DNA from: Clostridium sp. NkU-1
GTDB lineage: Bacteria > Bacillota_A > Clostridia > Lachnospirales > Lachnospiraceae
Direction: 5' to 3'
Length of the DNA: 64,000 bases
NCBI GenBank assembly: GCA_001312405.1
Contig: BBDR01000014.1
Coordinates: forward strand, 1-64,000
The notes beneath the pieces were generated by a model that saw only the letters and a program-made list of their open reading frames with translations, did no database searches and was not told the DNA's origin. Shown here one piece after another: positions 32,259-42,597 of this stretch; position 1 is the stretch's first letter, and every line of letters begins with the position of its first letter. The translations under genes were made by a program, and so were the position numbers.

Positions 32259-34009
32259 ATGAAGATCAGAAAGAAGTATTCAAAAAGGATACCCTGCTTC
32301 GCCTGTACCGGTATCTCCTGGAATATAAAAAGCAGATTATCATTGTTCTTTTTATCATGGCCGGAACCATAGCCATCAGTATGTCGGCGCCCCTTATGAT
32401 GGAATATGCCATCAATTCATGCGTGGCTAAGAAGGATATGGCAGGTCTTTTATGGCTGGGGTTTGGTGCAATAGTGCTGTTCCTTTTATTCCTTGCCGGA
32501 ACCAAGATGCGTATGCGCATCATGGCAGATGTATCCAACCAGGTGCTTTTAAATATCAGGGAAGAGCTTTATAGACACATTCAGACTCTTGGCTTTGGCT
32601 TTTTCGACAGCCGGCCTACGGGAAAGGTGCTTGCAAGGATTATTGGAGATGTGAATTCCTTAAAGGATGTACTGTCAGACAGTGTGACCCAGCTGATACC
32701 GGACCTTCTCACAGTGGTCTGTGTGGCAATCATCATGCTGGTAAAGAATTACCGCCTGGCAATGGCGGCACTGCTGACACTTCCCATTTTGGCAGTGGGC
32801 ATGTTTCTGATTGAAACCACGGTTCATAAAAGATGGCAGATATACCGTAAAAAAACCTCCAATTTAAATGCCTATGTACATGAAGATTTATCCGGAATCC
32901 GGATCATACAGAGTTTTGCAGCGGAACCGGAGACAAAAGAGGTATTTCATGATCTGGTAAACCAGCATTACAAATCCTTCATGGATGCAGTCATAGTGGC
33001 GGACGGCTTTGGCCCGCTGGTAGAAATAACCTGGGGCCTGGGCGGTTTCCTGCTGTATTTCATAGGAATCCGGATTGTTGGAGTGGAGAAAATCGGAATC
33101 GGTACCTTTCTCGCGTTCTCAACCTATATCGCCATGTTCTGGAGCCCTATCCGGAATCTGGCTAACTTTTACAATAAACTGACCACCAACATTTCCGCTG
33201 CAGAACGTATTTTTGATATTATTGACACAGAGGCAGAAATAACGGATCAGGAGGGTGCTGTGCCCTTACCAGAGATTAAGGGAGAGGTGGTCTTTGATCA
33301 CGTATCCTTTGCTTATGGGGATGAGCCGGACCGGCTGATTCTTGATGATGTAAATTTTTCTGTTAAGCCAGGGGAAACCATTGCCCTGGTAGGACCAACA
33401 GGCGCTGGAAAGACCACCATTGTAAACCTGATCAGCCGTTTTTATGAAACAACCGATGGAAGGATTTTTATTGACGGTCACGAAATCAAAGAAGTGACAT
33501 TAAAAAGCTTAAGAAGCCAGATGGGGATCATGACCCAGGATAATTTCCTGTTTTCCGGAACCATACGGGATAACATCAAATACGGGCGTCTGGAAGCGTC
33601 TGACGAGGAAGTAATGGAGGCAGCCAAAGCAGTCAATGCCCATGAATTTATTATGAAGCTGGAAAACGGATACGATACGGTGATCAGCGAGAGAGGGTCG
33701 GGCCTCTCCATCGGACAGAGGCAGCTTCTGGCTTTTGCAAGAACCATGGTGTCAATGCCCGGGATTTTGATCCTTGATGAGGCCACCTCCAGCATTGATA
33801 CCCATACCGAGCTTCTGGTACAGAAGGGAATCGATGCCCTTTTAAGGGGCAGAACTTCCTTTGTCATTGCCCACCGCCTTTCTACGATCCGCAAGGCTGA
33901 CCGCATTTTTGTCATTGACCAGGGGAATATCATGGAGTCAGGAAGCCATGAGGAATTGATGGAATTAAAAGGTGCTTACTATAAACTATACCAGAGCCAG
34001 TTTTCCTAG
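32234..34009 (+). CDS. ABC exporter half-transporter, second subunit
   Basis: Intact, 591 residues, ATG 32234 inside the previous gene with GGAGGAG upstream. Six helices, Walker A 'GPTGAGKTT', signature changed to 'GSGLSIGQRQLLAFAR', Walker B 'GILILDEATSSID' with the catalytic Glu. The pair thus has one canonical and one degenerate ATP site, as in BmrCD and TM287/288. Substrates are probably lipophilic drugs or translation-inhibiting antibiotics, given the leader. Confidence 0.92.
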   Translation: MAVNSSRIDEDQKEVFKKDTLLRLYRYLLEYKKQIIIVLFIMAGTIAISMSAPLMMEYAINSCVAKKDMAGLLWLGFGAIVLFLLFLAGTKMRMRIMADVSNQVLLNIREELYRHIQTLGFGFFDSRPTGKVLARIIGDVNSLKDVLSDSVTQLIPDLLTVVCVAIIMLVKNYRLAMAALLTLPILAVGMFLIETTVHKRWQIYRKKTSNLNAYVHEDLSGIRIIQSFAAEPETKEVFHDLVNQHYKSFMDAVIVADGFGPLVEITWGLGGFLLYFIGIRIVGVEKIGIGTFLAFSTYIAMFWSPIRNLANFYNKLTTNISAAERIFDIIDTEAEITDQEGAVPLPEIKGEVVFDHVSFAYGDEPDRLILDDVNFSVKPGETIALVGPTGAGKTTIVNLISRFYETTDGRIFIDGHEIKEVTLKSLRSQMGIMTQDNFLFSGTIRDNIKYGRLEASDEEVMEAAKAVNAHEFIMKLENGYDTVISERGSGLSIGQRQLLAFARTMVSMPGILILDEATSSIDTHTELLVQKGIDALLRGRTSFVIAHRLSTIRKADRIFVIDQGNIMESGSHEELMELKGAYYKLYQSQFS

Positions 34010-34182
34010 GGTGTGCCTGAAAAATGCTTATCCCAGGACGGGTGTATACTTTGTGGGAGATTTGTTTCAAATGAAGGGGGTGTAGTGGACTATGCCAACT
34101 GAAATTGGGGCAAATATACCACAAAGTGGGGCATGCAGTTTGAGTGATGAGCTTTCAGATATGCCATAGTTTGGAAAAAGGA

Positions 34183-34211
34183 TTGACCGGATTGTGGAAA
34201 TGCAATAGAAT
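34183..34211 (+). promoter_or_regulatory. Promoter of the patatin-like gene
   Basis: TTGACC 34183-34188, 17 bases, TAGAAT 34206-34211; start codon at 34232 with GAGGTGAG in between. The 170 bases before it (34010-34182) hold no gene. Confidence 0.6.
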
Positions 34212-34231
34212 AGAAGGCGAGGTGAGATAAG

Positions 34232-35092
34232 ATGACAGAAGGAGCATTGGTTTTAGAAGGGGGTTCTTTAAGGGGCGTATTTACGGCCGGGGTTTTGGAT
34301 GTATTCATGGAACAGGGGATTGAGATGTCCTATGTAAACGGAGTATCAGCCGGTTCTATGTGCGGCATGAGCTATGTAAGCAAACAGATCGGCCGTACCA
34401 TTAAAGTGAATTTGGATTATGTCAATGATAAACGGTTTTTAAGCTTTCGGAATATGGTGAAAAGCCGCTCCATTTTTAATTTTGATTTCCTGTTCGGGGA
34501 ATTGTGCGATACACTGGTTCCCTTTGATTATGATACCTTTTGGAATTCCCAGCAGACCTTTGAGGTGGTTGCCACCCGCTGCAAGACAGGAAAACCGGAA
34601 TATTTTGAAAAGAGTTCCTGTGATGATTTTATTGACGCTGTAAAGGCTTCCAGCAGCATTCCCATTATGTCCAGCATGATTCCTATAAAAGGGAAAAAGT
34701 ATCTGGATGGGGGCTGTGCCTTGCCTATTGCATATCAGAGAGCCATTGATCTGGGATATGAAAAGATCGTTGTGGTACTTACCAGGGAGCACGGGTATCG
34801 GAAACCTCAGCTTGATAAGTGGACGAAAAGAGGATATGAACGCTATTTTGCTCCGCTGCCTGAGCTTTTGAAAGCTTTGTTAGAGGTCCCGGACCGGTAT
34901 AACTGGATGCAGGAGGAGATTGACCGGCTGGAAAAAGAAGGGAAGATTTATGTCATCCGTCCGGATAAGCATGTTACGGTCCAGAGAACCGAAAAAGATA
35001 GGCGGAAGCTGGAGGCCCTTTATGAGGAAGGGCGGCGTCTGGCGGAAGAGCATATGGGGAAGTTGAAAGAGTATTTGGAGATTAAAGAGTAA
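34232..35092 (+). CDS. Patatin-like phospholipase
   Basis: Intact, 286 residues. Oxyanion-hole motif 'LEGGSLRGVFTAGVLD', nucleophile Ser in 'GVSAGSM', catalytic Asp in 'LDGGCALPIAY' (DGG). YjjU-type bacterial patatins are cytoplasmic acyl hydrolases acting on phospholipids or acyl esters; no signal peptide here. Single gene followed by a tandem-repeat region. Confidence 0.9.
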   Translation: MTEGALVLEGGSLRGVFTAGVLDVFMEQGIEMSYVNGVSAGSMCGMSYVSKQIGRTIKVNLDYVNDKRFLSFRNMVKSRSIFNFDFLFGELCDTLVPFDYDTFWNSQQTFEVVATRCKTGKPEYFEKSSCDDFIDAVKASSSIPIMSSMIPIKGKKYLDGGCALPIAYQRAIDLGYEKIVVVLTREHGYRKPQLDKWTKRGYERYFAPLPELLKALLEVPDRYNWMQEEIDRLEKEGKIYVIRPDKHVTVQRTEKDRRKLEALYEEGRRLAEEHMGKLKEYLEIKE

Positions 35093-35099
35093 GGAAATG

Positions 35100-35359
35100 C
35101 CTGCAGGCATACCTTTTTGGCTTTGAAAAGATGGGTGATAAAGCAGAAACACCTTATAGGTATATCTTTATGCCCTTGAAAAGATGGCGATAAGGCGGAA
35201 ACACCTTACAGGCATATCTTTATGTCCTGGGAAGATGGGCGATAAGGCGGTAACACCCTATAGGTTTACCCCTATGCCCTTGGGAAGATGGACGATAAAG
35301 TAGAAACACCTTACAGGCATACCTTTATGCCCTGAAAAGATGGGCAGTAAAGTGGAAAG
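35100..35359. repeat. Five tandem copies of a 52-bp hairpin-bearing repeat
   Basis: Unit of about 52 bases, consensus CCTTACAGGCATACCTTTATG followed by CCCTTGAAAAGATGGGCGAT and AAGGCGGAAACA. Several copies contain GGCATA-CCTT-TATGCC, a perfect small hairpin; other copies vary in the arms. Copies differ by 5-12 substitutions, so the array is old. A partial copy (CCTTACAGGCATACCTTTA) recurs at about 37785-37805, downstream of pcrA. The array fills the whole space between the patatin gene and pcrA. Confidence 0.85.
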
Positions 35360-35377
35360 GAAAGTACGGTATAATTT

Positions 35378-37665
35378 ATGAGTATTTATGATACATTAAA
35401 TCCAATGCAAAAAGAAGCGGTACTTCATACGGAGGGACCGCTTCTTGTGCTGGCAGGAGCGGGATCTGGTAAGACCAGAGTTTTAACGCACCGCATTGCT
35501 TATTTAATAGAGGAGAAGAATATCAATCCATGGAATATCCTGGCCATCACTTTTACCAATAAAGCGGCGGGTGAAATGCGGGAGCGTGTAGACCGTCTGG
35601 TGGGCTTTGGTGCGGACAGTATCTGGGTTTCCACCTTTCATTCATCTGTGTGCGCATTCTCAGGAGGCACATAGAAAGCCTTGCTATTCGACGAATTTTA
35701 CAATATATGATTCCGATGACCAAAAAACTCTGATGCGCCATGTGTTAAAGAGCCTTGATATGGATCCGAAGATTTATAAGGACCGGGCCATGCTGGGATT
35801 TATCTCCACGGCAAAAAATGAGCTTGTGACGGCCCAGGAGTTTGAACTGAATGCCGGCGGCGATTTCAGGCAGAAAAAGGTGGCGCTGATTTATAAAGAA
35901 TATCAGAACCAGTTAAAAAAGAACAATGCCCTGGACTTTGATGATTTGATCATGAAAACCGTGCAGCTGTTCCAGAATAATCCGGAAATCCTGGATTATT
36001 ATCAGGAACGTTTTAAATACATCATGGTGGATGAATATCAGGATACCAATACGGCCCAGTTTAAGCTTATAAGCCTCCTGGCAGGTAAATACAGGAATCT
36101 TTGTGTTGTGGGAGATGACGACCAGTCCATCTATAAATTCCGCGGCGCTAACATTGAAAATATCTTAAACTTTGAAAAAGCTTATCCAGGGGCCAGGGTG
36201 ATTAAGCTGGAACAGAACTACCGCTCCAGCCAGAGCATTTTAAATGCAGCCAATGAGGTGATCCGCCATAACCGGGGACGAAAGGACAAAACCCTGTGGA
36301 CTGCCAATGAGGAAGGCCCTCTGGTACAGTTTAAGCAATTTGAGAACGCTCCGGAAGAGGCAGATGCAATTGTCCGGGACATTTTAAACAGCTCTTCTGA
36401 TTACCAGGACTGTGCTGTCCTTTACAGAACCAATGCCCAGTCCCGTTTGATTGAAGAAAAATGCCTTCAACACAATGTTCCATACCGCATGGTGGGAGGG
36501 GTGAATTTCTATCAGAGAAAAGAAATTAAGGACGTTCTGTCCTATTTAAAGACCATTTCCAACGGACAGGATGATTTATCCTCTTTAAGGATTATCAATG
36601 TGCCAAAGCGGGGAATTGGAGCCACCAGCCTTGGAAGAGTCCAGGCCTTTGCTTCTGAACATGGATTTTCCATTTATAATGCCTTTTGCCGGGCAAAGGC
36701 TGTGCCTGGACTTGGAAAAACGGCGGAGAAAGTCCTTAAGTTTACGGAGCTGATCGAGGATTTCAGGAAAAGGCTTGAAGAAGAGACGTATTCCATACAT
36801 GAACTGATTGAAGACCTTCTGGATGAAACCGGCTACTTAAAGGAATTAGAGTCAGAGGGTGAAATTGAGTACCAGACACGACTGGAAAATATAGAAGAGC
36901 TGATCAATAAGGCGGTCAGCTTTGAAGGGGAGCATGAGCACCCTAACTTAAATGAATTTCTGGAAGAGGTCGCTTTGGTGGCTGATGTAGACCGGATGGA
37001 TGATTCAGAAAACAGAGTGACCCTTATGACCCTGCACAGCGCCAAGGGACTTGAGTTTCCAAGAGTGTATTTAAGCGGCATGGAAGACGGGCTGTTCCCA
37101 AGCATGATGTCCATTTCTTCAGACGATAAAGAGGATGTGGAAGAAGAGCGCCGGCTTTGCTATGTGGGAATTACAAGAGCTCAGAATTTCCTGATGATGA
37201 CGGCGGCAAGACAGCGTATGGTCAATGGAGAAACAAGATATTCCAAGGTAAGCCGTTTCATAGATGAAATTCCTGACAGGCTTTTGGATTCAAGTAAGCT
37301 GGAGTCAAGAATGTCTTCTGGCCGTACGCTTGATTATGATGACAGCGGTCTGCCATGGGGAAAAGCAAAAACAGCCGGACGGCAGGCAGGTGTCAGCAGC
37401 TTTGGTCCTGGGAACAATGTATATGCATCAAAAACCGCAGCCCCTGCGTCAACACCTGGTTTTGGCAAAGCATTTACCGTAGAAAAGGCAGCTTCTTTAA
37501 ACTATAAAAAAGGGGACCGGGTCAGCCATGTGAAGTTTGGGGAAGGCGAGGTATTGGAGATCAAGGACGGCGGCAGGGATTTTGAAGTCACAGTCCGGTT
37601 TGACCAGGCAGGCGTCAAAAAAAATGTTTGCTTCCTTTGCAAAGCTGAAACTTGTACGAGTTTGA
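35378..37665 (+). CDS. pcrA: UvrD/PcrA-type DNA helicase, two frameshifts
   Basis: ATG 35378. Superfamily 1 helicase motifs in order: 'LNPMQKEAV' (Q motif), '[19 protein letters not shown]' (Walker A), '[15 protein letters not shown]', '[13 protein letters not shown]' (Walker B), '[15 protein letters not shown]', '[16 protein letters not shown]', '[19 protein letters not shown]', '[13 protein letters not shown]'. Slips near 35655 and 37618; the corrected tail is [15 protein letters not shown], typical for PcrA, with the stop at 37665. About 763 residues. It unwinds DNA in repair and rolling-circle replication. Being essential in Firmicutes, its frameshifts argue for sequence errors. Confidence 0.93.
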
Positions 37666-37882
37666 TTTAAAATACATAATTTATTAAAAAAAAGCAAAAA
37701 TGATAGTAAAAGAATCAATATAATGGTATAATAACTGCGACAGGCAGAGAGACTAAAACCTAGCCGAAAGATTTAAAGGTAATGCCTTACAGGCATACCT
37801 TTACACCCAATAAAGCGGGGTGGGCTCTGCCCTGAAAGAATGGGCATAAAAAAAGCAGGGCTCTCAGAAAGGACGTGGAGAT

Positions 37883-38177
37883 ATGAACAGATTTGATGCA
37901 ATGAGTAAAGAAGCCATGAGTAAGCTGGAAGATCTTATGAGTTCAAGCAGAGTGAATGAATTGCTTCATAGAAGGGAACAGGAAGAAAAGAAGAAAAAAC
38001 TGTATCCTCTGGATACTGGCTATCATAGGTGCAGTGGCGGCGGTGGCAGGAATTGCTTATACCGTATACCGTTTCTTCACACCGGACTATTTAGAAGATT
38101 TCGAAGACGATTTTGATGATGATTTCGATGACGATTTCTTTGAAGATGACAAACCGGGCGAAGGTTCTGAAGAGTAA
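37883..38177 (+). CDS. Small acidic single-TM protein, one frameshift
   Basis: ATG 37883; the frame slips in the poly-A run near 38000. Reconstructed about 97 residues: a charged N-terminal helix ('MSKEAMSKLEDLMSSSRVNE', then KKKN), one membrane helix ('ILWILAIIGAVAAVAGIAYT') and a strongly acidic tail 'YLEDFEDDFDDDFDDDFFED'. Proteins of this kind recur in Lachnospiraceae between pcrA and rlmD-like genes; function unknown. Confidence 0.7.
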
Positions 38178-38197
38178 GATCGGCATTATAAAGAGAG

Positions 38198-38231
38198 AGC
38201 GTGCCTCAGACAGTGAGACACGCTTTTTTTG
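38198..38231 (+). terminator. Rho-independent terminator after the acidic membrane protein
   Basis: AGCGTGCCTCA/TGAGACACGCT stem (38198-38224, one mismatch) and seven T. Confidence 0.85.
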
Positions 38232-38332
38232 CTCGAATGGAAAAGAGTCCGCCAGATGCAGGAATGGAATGGAAACATTCCTGCGCCTGGCTTATTGCTT
38301 GCAGAAAGAAAGATAGAAGAGGAGCACGTATA

Positions 38333-39696
38333 GTGAAAAAGGGTGAGATATACGAAGGTAGGATTGGAAGATTTGATTTTCCTGATAAAGGAATTATTGA
38401 ACTCCCGGAAGGGAAAATCACGGTAAAGCATGCACTTCCCGGCCAGAAGGTCCGGGTTATGATAAATAAGAAAAAAAGGGGGGCGCTGCGAGGGGCGGAT
38501 TCTTGAAATATTGGAGCATTCAAGCCTGGAAACGGCAGAGAATCCGTGCCCTCATTTTGGCAGCTGCGGAGGCTGTGTTTATCAGACAATTCCCTATGAG
38601 GAGCAGCTTAAGATCAAAGAGCAGCAGGTAAAGGACCTTATAGACGGAGTCTGTGAGGATTATGAATTTGAAGGGATACGGCCAAGTCCTGTGGAAGCGG
38701 AATACCGGAATAAAATGGAGTTCTCCTTTGGGGATGAATATAAGGATGGCCCCCTGGCTTTGGGTATGCATAAGAGGGGAAGTTTTTATGACGTGGTGAC
38801 TACTACGGAATGCAGGATTGTTAATCCGGACTTCTGTAATATCCTAAAGGCAGTAAAGGAGTATTTCGAACAACTGGGAACTGGTTTTTATAAGAAGATG
38901 CAGCATACAGGATATCTGCGTCATCTTTTGGTGCGCCGGGCTGTGAAGACTGGTGAAATTTTGGTGGCTCTGGTTACTACAACACAGGAAGAGGTGGACT
39001 TGAAGCCGCTTACGGATTTGCTGCTGGGGCTTTCTTTAAATGGAAAGATCGTGGGAATTCTGCATATTTTAAATGACAGTCTTGCGGATGTGGTTAAGAG
39101 TGACAGGACTGAGATTTTATACGGCCAGGATTATTTTTATGAGGAGCTTTTAGGGCTGAAATTTAAAATTTCCCCGTTTTCTTTTTTTCCAGACTAATTC
39201 CCTTGGAGCGGAAGTCCTGTATGAGACGGTCAGGGGATATGTGGGAGAGACAAAGGATAAGGTAGTGTTTGATTTATACAGCGGAACAGGTACTATTGCT
39301 CAGATTATTGCTCCGGTTGCCAAAAAGGTTGTGGGTGTGGAAATTGTTAAAGAAGCGGTGGAAGCGGCAAGGGAGAATGCAAGGCTGAATGGTCTTGAGA
39401 ATTGTGAATTTATTGACGGAGATGTACTTAAGATTATTGACGAGCTGGTGGATAAGCCGGATTTGATTATTTTGGATCCGCCGAGAGATGGGATTCATCC
39501 GAAGGCGTTGGGGAAGATCATTGAGTTTGGCGTGGACAGGTTGGTGTATGTTTCCTGTAAGCCTACCAGTTTGGTAAGGGATTTGGTCGTTCTTCAGGAG
39601 AGAGGGTATCGGGTGAAGAAGGTTTGTTGCGTGGATATGTTTCCTTCGACGGCGAATGTGGAGACGTGCGTACTTTTGTCCCACAAAAATTCGTAA
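38333..39696 (+). CDS. rlmD: 23S rRNA (uracil-5-)-methyltransferase, RlmD/RumA type, frameshifted and 3'-altered
   Basis: GTG 38333 start. N-terminal TRAM part ('GRIGRFDFPDKGIIELPEGK'), iron-sulfur cysteines in 'CPHFGSCGGCVYQT', SAM site 'VFDLYSGTGTIAQIIAP', 'DLIILDPPRDGIHPKAL', catalytic Cys in 'LVYVSCKPTSLVRDL' and general-base Glu in 'MFPSTANVETCVLLS'. Slips near 38490 and 39190. The normal family tail after VETxVLLS is replaced by HKNS from an inserted element, leaving the catalytic residues intact. It methylates a uracil of 23S rRNA. The last 103 bases overlap the recombinase gene on the other strand. Confidence 0.9.
39594..39696. other. Element end (attL-like) within the 3' end of rlmD
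   Basis: The codons for VETCVLLS of rlmD (around 39655-39685) are also the C-terminal codons of the serine recombinase read on the other strand. Insertion of serine-recombinase elements at this conserved part of rum/rlmD genes is known in Firmicutes, for example Streptococcus phage Phi-m46.1. The core probably lies in GTGGAGACGTGCGTAC. The matching right end was not found in the window. Confidence 0.6.
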
Positions 39697-41303
39697 ACAT
39701 CTCCACCGTCCTTATACACTGGAAAATTGAATAAAATGGACTTCAGAGGTAGCTCTGATTCATCACATGGGAAAATCTCTATTTCTTTGATTAGCGAAGA
39801 AATTAGGGATTTTTTCTCTTCATCGCTGATTTTATCATATACCTTATCAAAGTTTGCCAACAGAGTGTAGATGTTCTCCAAGGTAATGGCATCCTGCTCC
39901 ACAGCCTTGCGGCGCAACTTCACATCTCCGATTTTTTCTTCAAGCTCTACAATGATGTCATATAGTCCGTCAAGTCGAAGTGTCATATCTTGGAGCTTGC
40001 GTTCCCGAAAGCGAGTGTCCCCCGGCAAGCTGTCAATTTCATTTTCAAGTCGCGTTTTATTCAAATCCACTTCTCTAAGCTTACATTCGTAATTTTTTAG
40101 CTCTCTATCAAGAGTAGAAGTATCAATTTGTTTACCTATTTTGGATTTAATCTCTGTTGCAAAATCTTGATTTTTAATCAGCTCTCGGATTGCTTCAATG
40201 ACAAGCGGCTCAATATCGGTTTTTTTGAGCATTGCTTTATAGTCACAGCTTTTTCCTCTTGCTACCCGAGCTTTACTACACACATAATAATAAATCTCTT
40301 TATATGTACCGTCTTTGTTTGTCCAAGCGTGTTTGTTGGTATACATCGAACCGCCGCATTTAGGACATTTCAAAATGCCACTTAGTAAATGTACCCTGTC
40401 CCGACCTATTTTAGAGGGGGACTTTACACCTGTGATTTCTCGTTTTTCATGTGCTTGGGTCCATAATTCTTCACTGATGATAGCCTCGTGCTGACCGTCT
40501 GCAATAATGTATTCATCTTGGTGTACTTGACGGTATTCATTTTTAGTACCTTTGACCTTTTCTCTTGTTCTTCTGCCAAAAGCGATTTTTCCTGAGTACA
40601 CAGGGTTGTCAATTATCATTCTAACAAAATGTGTACTCCACCCCGAGAGTGTGCCATTAGCACGTTTAATCTTTTGAATACCTTGCAAGTTAAGATAGTT
40701 GGCGATTTTGTAAAAACCCATATTGCCATTAACGAACTTATCAAAGATAATGCGTATCGCTTCAGCTTCTTCCTCTTGAATGAAAAGCTGTTTATCTTTT
40801 AAGTAATACCCATAAGGAGCAAATCCACCATTCCACCCGCCTTGACGAGCTTTTTCTTTTCGTCCATTCATTGTTTGTTCAATAATATTTTCACGCTCAA
40901 TTTCAGCCACAGCAGACAGCACAGAGATTAAAAGTTTTCCGCTTGTCTGCGATGAGTCAATACCTTCTTCAATGCAAATTAGGTTTACACCAAAGGACTG
41001 AACGTGTTCCAAAGAGTTTAAAATATCTGCGGCATTTCTGCCAAAGCGAGAGAGCTTATAAACTAAGATATAGTCAATTTTTAAGCCGTTCTCAATGTCA
41101 CATAGCATTTGTTTAAATGCGGGTCTGCCATCTATGGATTTGCCGGATTTTCCAGCATCCTCATAAATATTGACGATTTCCATTTCTTCTCTATCTGCAA
41201 ACCGCTTTAAGCTGTTTTTCTGTCCGTCTAAGCTGAAGCCGTCAACCTGCATTTCGGTACTTACACGAGGGTAAAGTACACATCTTTTTCCACTCCTATT
41301 CAT
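39594..41303 (-). CDS. Large serine recombinase
   Basis: Intact, about 569 residues; ATG 41303 preferred because GGAGG is 7 bases upstream. Resolvase domain with catalytic Ser in 'LYPRVSTEMQVDG', Arg residues in 'DYILVYKLSRFGRNAAD' and 'SAVAEIERENIIEQTMNGR'; recombinase domain ('GWSTHFVRMIIDNPVYSGKI'); zinc ribbon 'LKCPKCGGSMY' with 'YVCSKARVARGKSC'; coiled-coil tail. It inserts and excises the element by att-site recombination. The last 30-odd residues ('STHVSTFAVEGNISTQQTFF') are antisense rlmD, so the native C-terminus changes with integration. Confidence 0.93.
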   Translation of the reverse strand: MNRSGKRCVLYPRVSTEMQVDGFSLDGQKNSLKRFADREEMEIVNIYEDAGKSGKSIDGRPAFKQMLCDIENGLKIDYILVYKLSRFGRNAADILNSLEHVQSFGVNLICIEEGIDSSQTSGKLLISVLSAVAEIERENIIEQTMNGRKEKARQGGWNGGFAPYGYYLKDKQLFIQEEEAEAIRIIFDKFVNGNMGFYKIANYLNLQGIQKIKRANGTLSGWSTHFVRMIIDNPVYSGKIAFGRRTREKVKGTKNEYRQVHQDEYIIADGQHEAIISEELWTQAHEKREITGVKSPSKIGRDRVHLLSGILKCPKCGGSMYTNKHAWTNKDGTYKEIYYYVCSKARVARGKSCDYKAMLKKTDIEPLVIEAIRELIKNQDFATEIKSKIGKQIDTSTLDRELKNYECKLREVDLNKTRLENEIDSLPGDTRFRERKLQDMTLRLDGLYDIIVELEEKIGDVKLRRKAVEQDAITLENIYTLLANFDKVYDKISDEEKKSLISSLIKEIEIFPCDESELPLKSILFNFPVYKDGGDVYEFLWDKSTHVSTFAVEGNISTQQTFFTRYPLS

Positions 41304-41353
41304 AGTCATACCTCCAATAAATTATCGGAAAACATCAAAGTAGATACACCTTT

Positions 41354-41515
41354 CTACTTAGCACCATTTAGCTCATTCAAAACATCTGAACCGTATTTTT
41401 CAATAATTTGCGAAAGCACATTGATGAAATCTTGATATGCTTTTGTCTTTGCATATACCTCATTTGGTGAAGGGGTTTTAGTAGTGTTTTCAGATACACT
41501 TTTGATATTTTCCAT
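41354..41515 (-). CDS. Small element-borne protein upstream of the recombinase
   Basis: 53 residues from ATG 41515 with GGAGGTGATTGCGA upstream: 'MENIKSVSENTTKTPSPNEV' followed by 'YAKTKAYQDFINVLSQIIEK' and a short polar tail. No known domain. Proteins of this size precede serine recombinases in related elements; a role as excision helper is possible but not shown. Confidence 0.6.
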   Translation of the reverse strand: MENIKSVSENTTKTPSPNEVYAKTKAYQDFINVLSQIIEKYGSDVLNELNGAK

Positions 41516-41559
41516 TCGCAATCACCTCCAAGTGTCTTGCTTACATAAATTATAAGCAA

Positions 41560-42086
41560 TTATTTCATTTATGAAAAGTTTGTCACCATATCCAAAGTTA
41601 CAAAACTAATCACACCGCAAAATTGTGTGGAACAAAAATGCGGTGTGGTTAGTTTAATTTGTTTGCCGTATTTGCCACGCACCCGGCAAGGGAATATTTT
41701 GAGCTGCCGTTAGCTCGGCATCATAGTCCCAGAGTACCGTGTGCTTGTACCTAAGCCACGCATACCGCAGGAACTCCCCCTGTTTCTATCGTATCGGGGA
41801 CGTAACGTTACAAAGTATCATTATCCCTCATGTGGGTCATTGCGGACGAGTGTGCCAAACTCGGTCTAACAGTCCATTTTATCGCTCCAACGGTATTCCA
41901 TTCACCTCCCCATACCGTTATCGTGGCGATGTCTGTTAAGTCGCTTTGCCTTTTGGCTCACATAAGTAATGTACTCAAAATATCGTATATTTGGTTGTCA
42001 AAGAACAATTATGCCGTTTGGCATATCAGAGAAAAAACTTCCTCTCATATACCTTTAGAAAAAGAGGGGCAAACGACGTGAGTAAT
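41560..42086. other. Non-coding element region between small gene and sigma-like gene
   Basis: About 530 bases with no convincing gene. On the minus strand a good Shine-Dalgarno (GGAGGTGA) precedes only an 11-codon ORF (MEYRWSDKMDC). Short plus-strand open frames (41739-42081) have no ribosome-binding site. The region probably carries promoters and regulatory RNA of the element. Confidence 0.4.
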
Positions 42087-42508
42087 TTAGAAATTATTTT
42101 TCAAATACTTTTCTAAATTGCGTAGCCCTCGACGAATAGCATCTTTTACGCTACTTGCTGATGTACCCTCAGCCTTTGCTATATCCGCCTTGCTCATTCC
42201 CAAAAAGTAGTGGGCGTAAATTCGTTTTGCTTGTTTATCGGGCAATGTGGCAATAGCAGCGTGTAGCTGTTCATTTGTTAGCTTACGCTCGTAAATTTCA
42301 TCGGGAGAGAAGGAAACAAACAAGGCACTGTGTTCGATTCCGTCATCACGGTCAAGTGAGTAGTATGCCTTGTGGTAGCGTATTTTGCTTTGATAGGCTT
42401 GCTCGCCTTGCGGTGTTCTTCAAAGATGTTAAATACTTCATCAGGAATATCAATATAGGTATCTATGCTTATGTGGGCATAGTAATCTCTTAAGTTTATT
42501 GTTTTCAT
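42087..42508 (-). CDS. Element-borne sigma-70-like factor, one frameshift
   Basis: ATG 42508, RBS AAAGGATGG. The N-terminal part 'MKTINLRDYYAHISIDTYID' and 'IPDEVFNIFEEHRKASK' slips near 42393 into 'HKAYYSLDRDDGIEHSALFV' and a region-4 helix-turn-helix 'RIYAHYFLGMSKADIAKAEG' with 'SSVKDAIRRGLRNLEKYL'. About 140 residues. Such proteins are regular members of Tn916/Tn1549-type elements and regulate element genes. Confidence 0.75.
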
Positions 42509-42597
42509 AGTTGTACCATCCTTTCAAATTTGGGTTAAGAGCTGAATTTGAAAGGACGGTGGGTGGGGAACGACAACGAGGGTCTATATACGCAAAA

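Noticed and set aside
35100..35359. CRISPR array
   Set aside because: The 52-bp units are directly joined with no unique spacers and no cas genes are near.
35370..35375. TATAAT immediately before pcrA as a promoter
   Set aside because: It ends two bases before the start codon, leaving no room for a ribosome-binding site; chance match.
41739..42081. Two short plus-strand open frames inside the element
   Set aside because: No ribosome-binding sites and unlikely composition; the region behaves like non-coding regulatory DNA.
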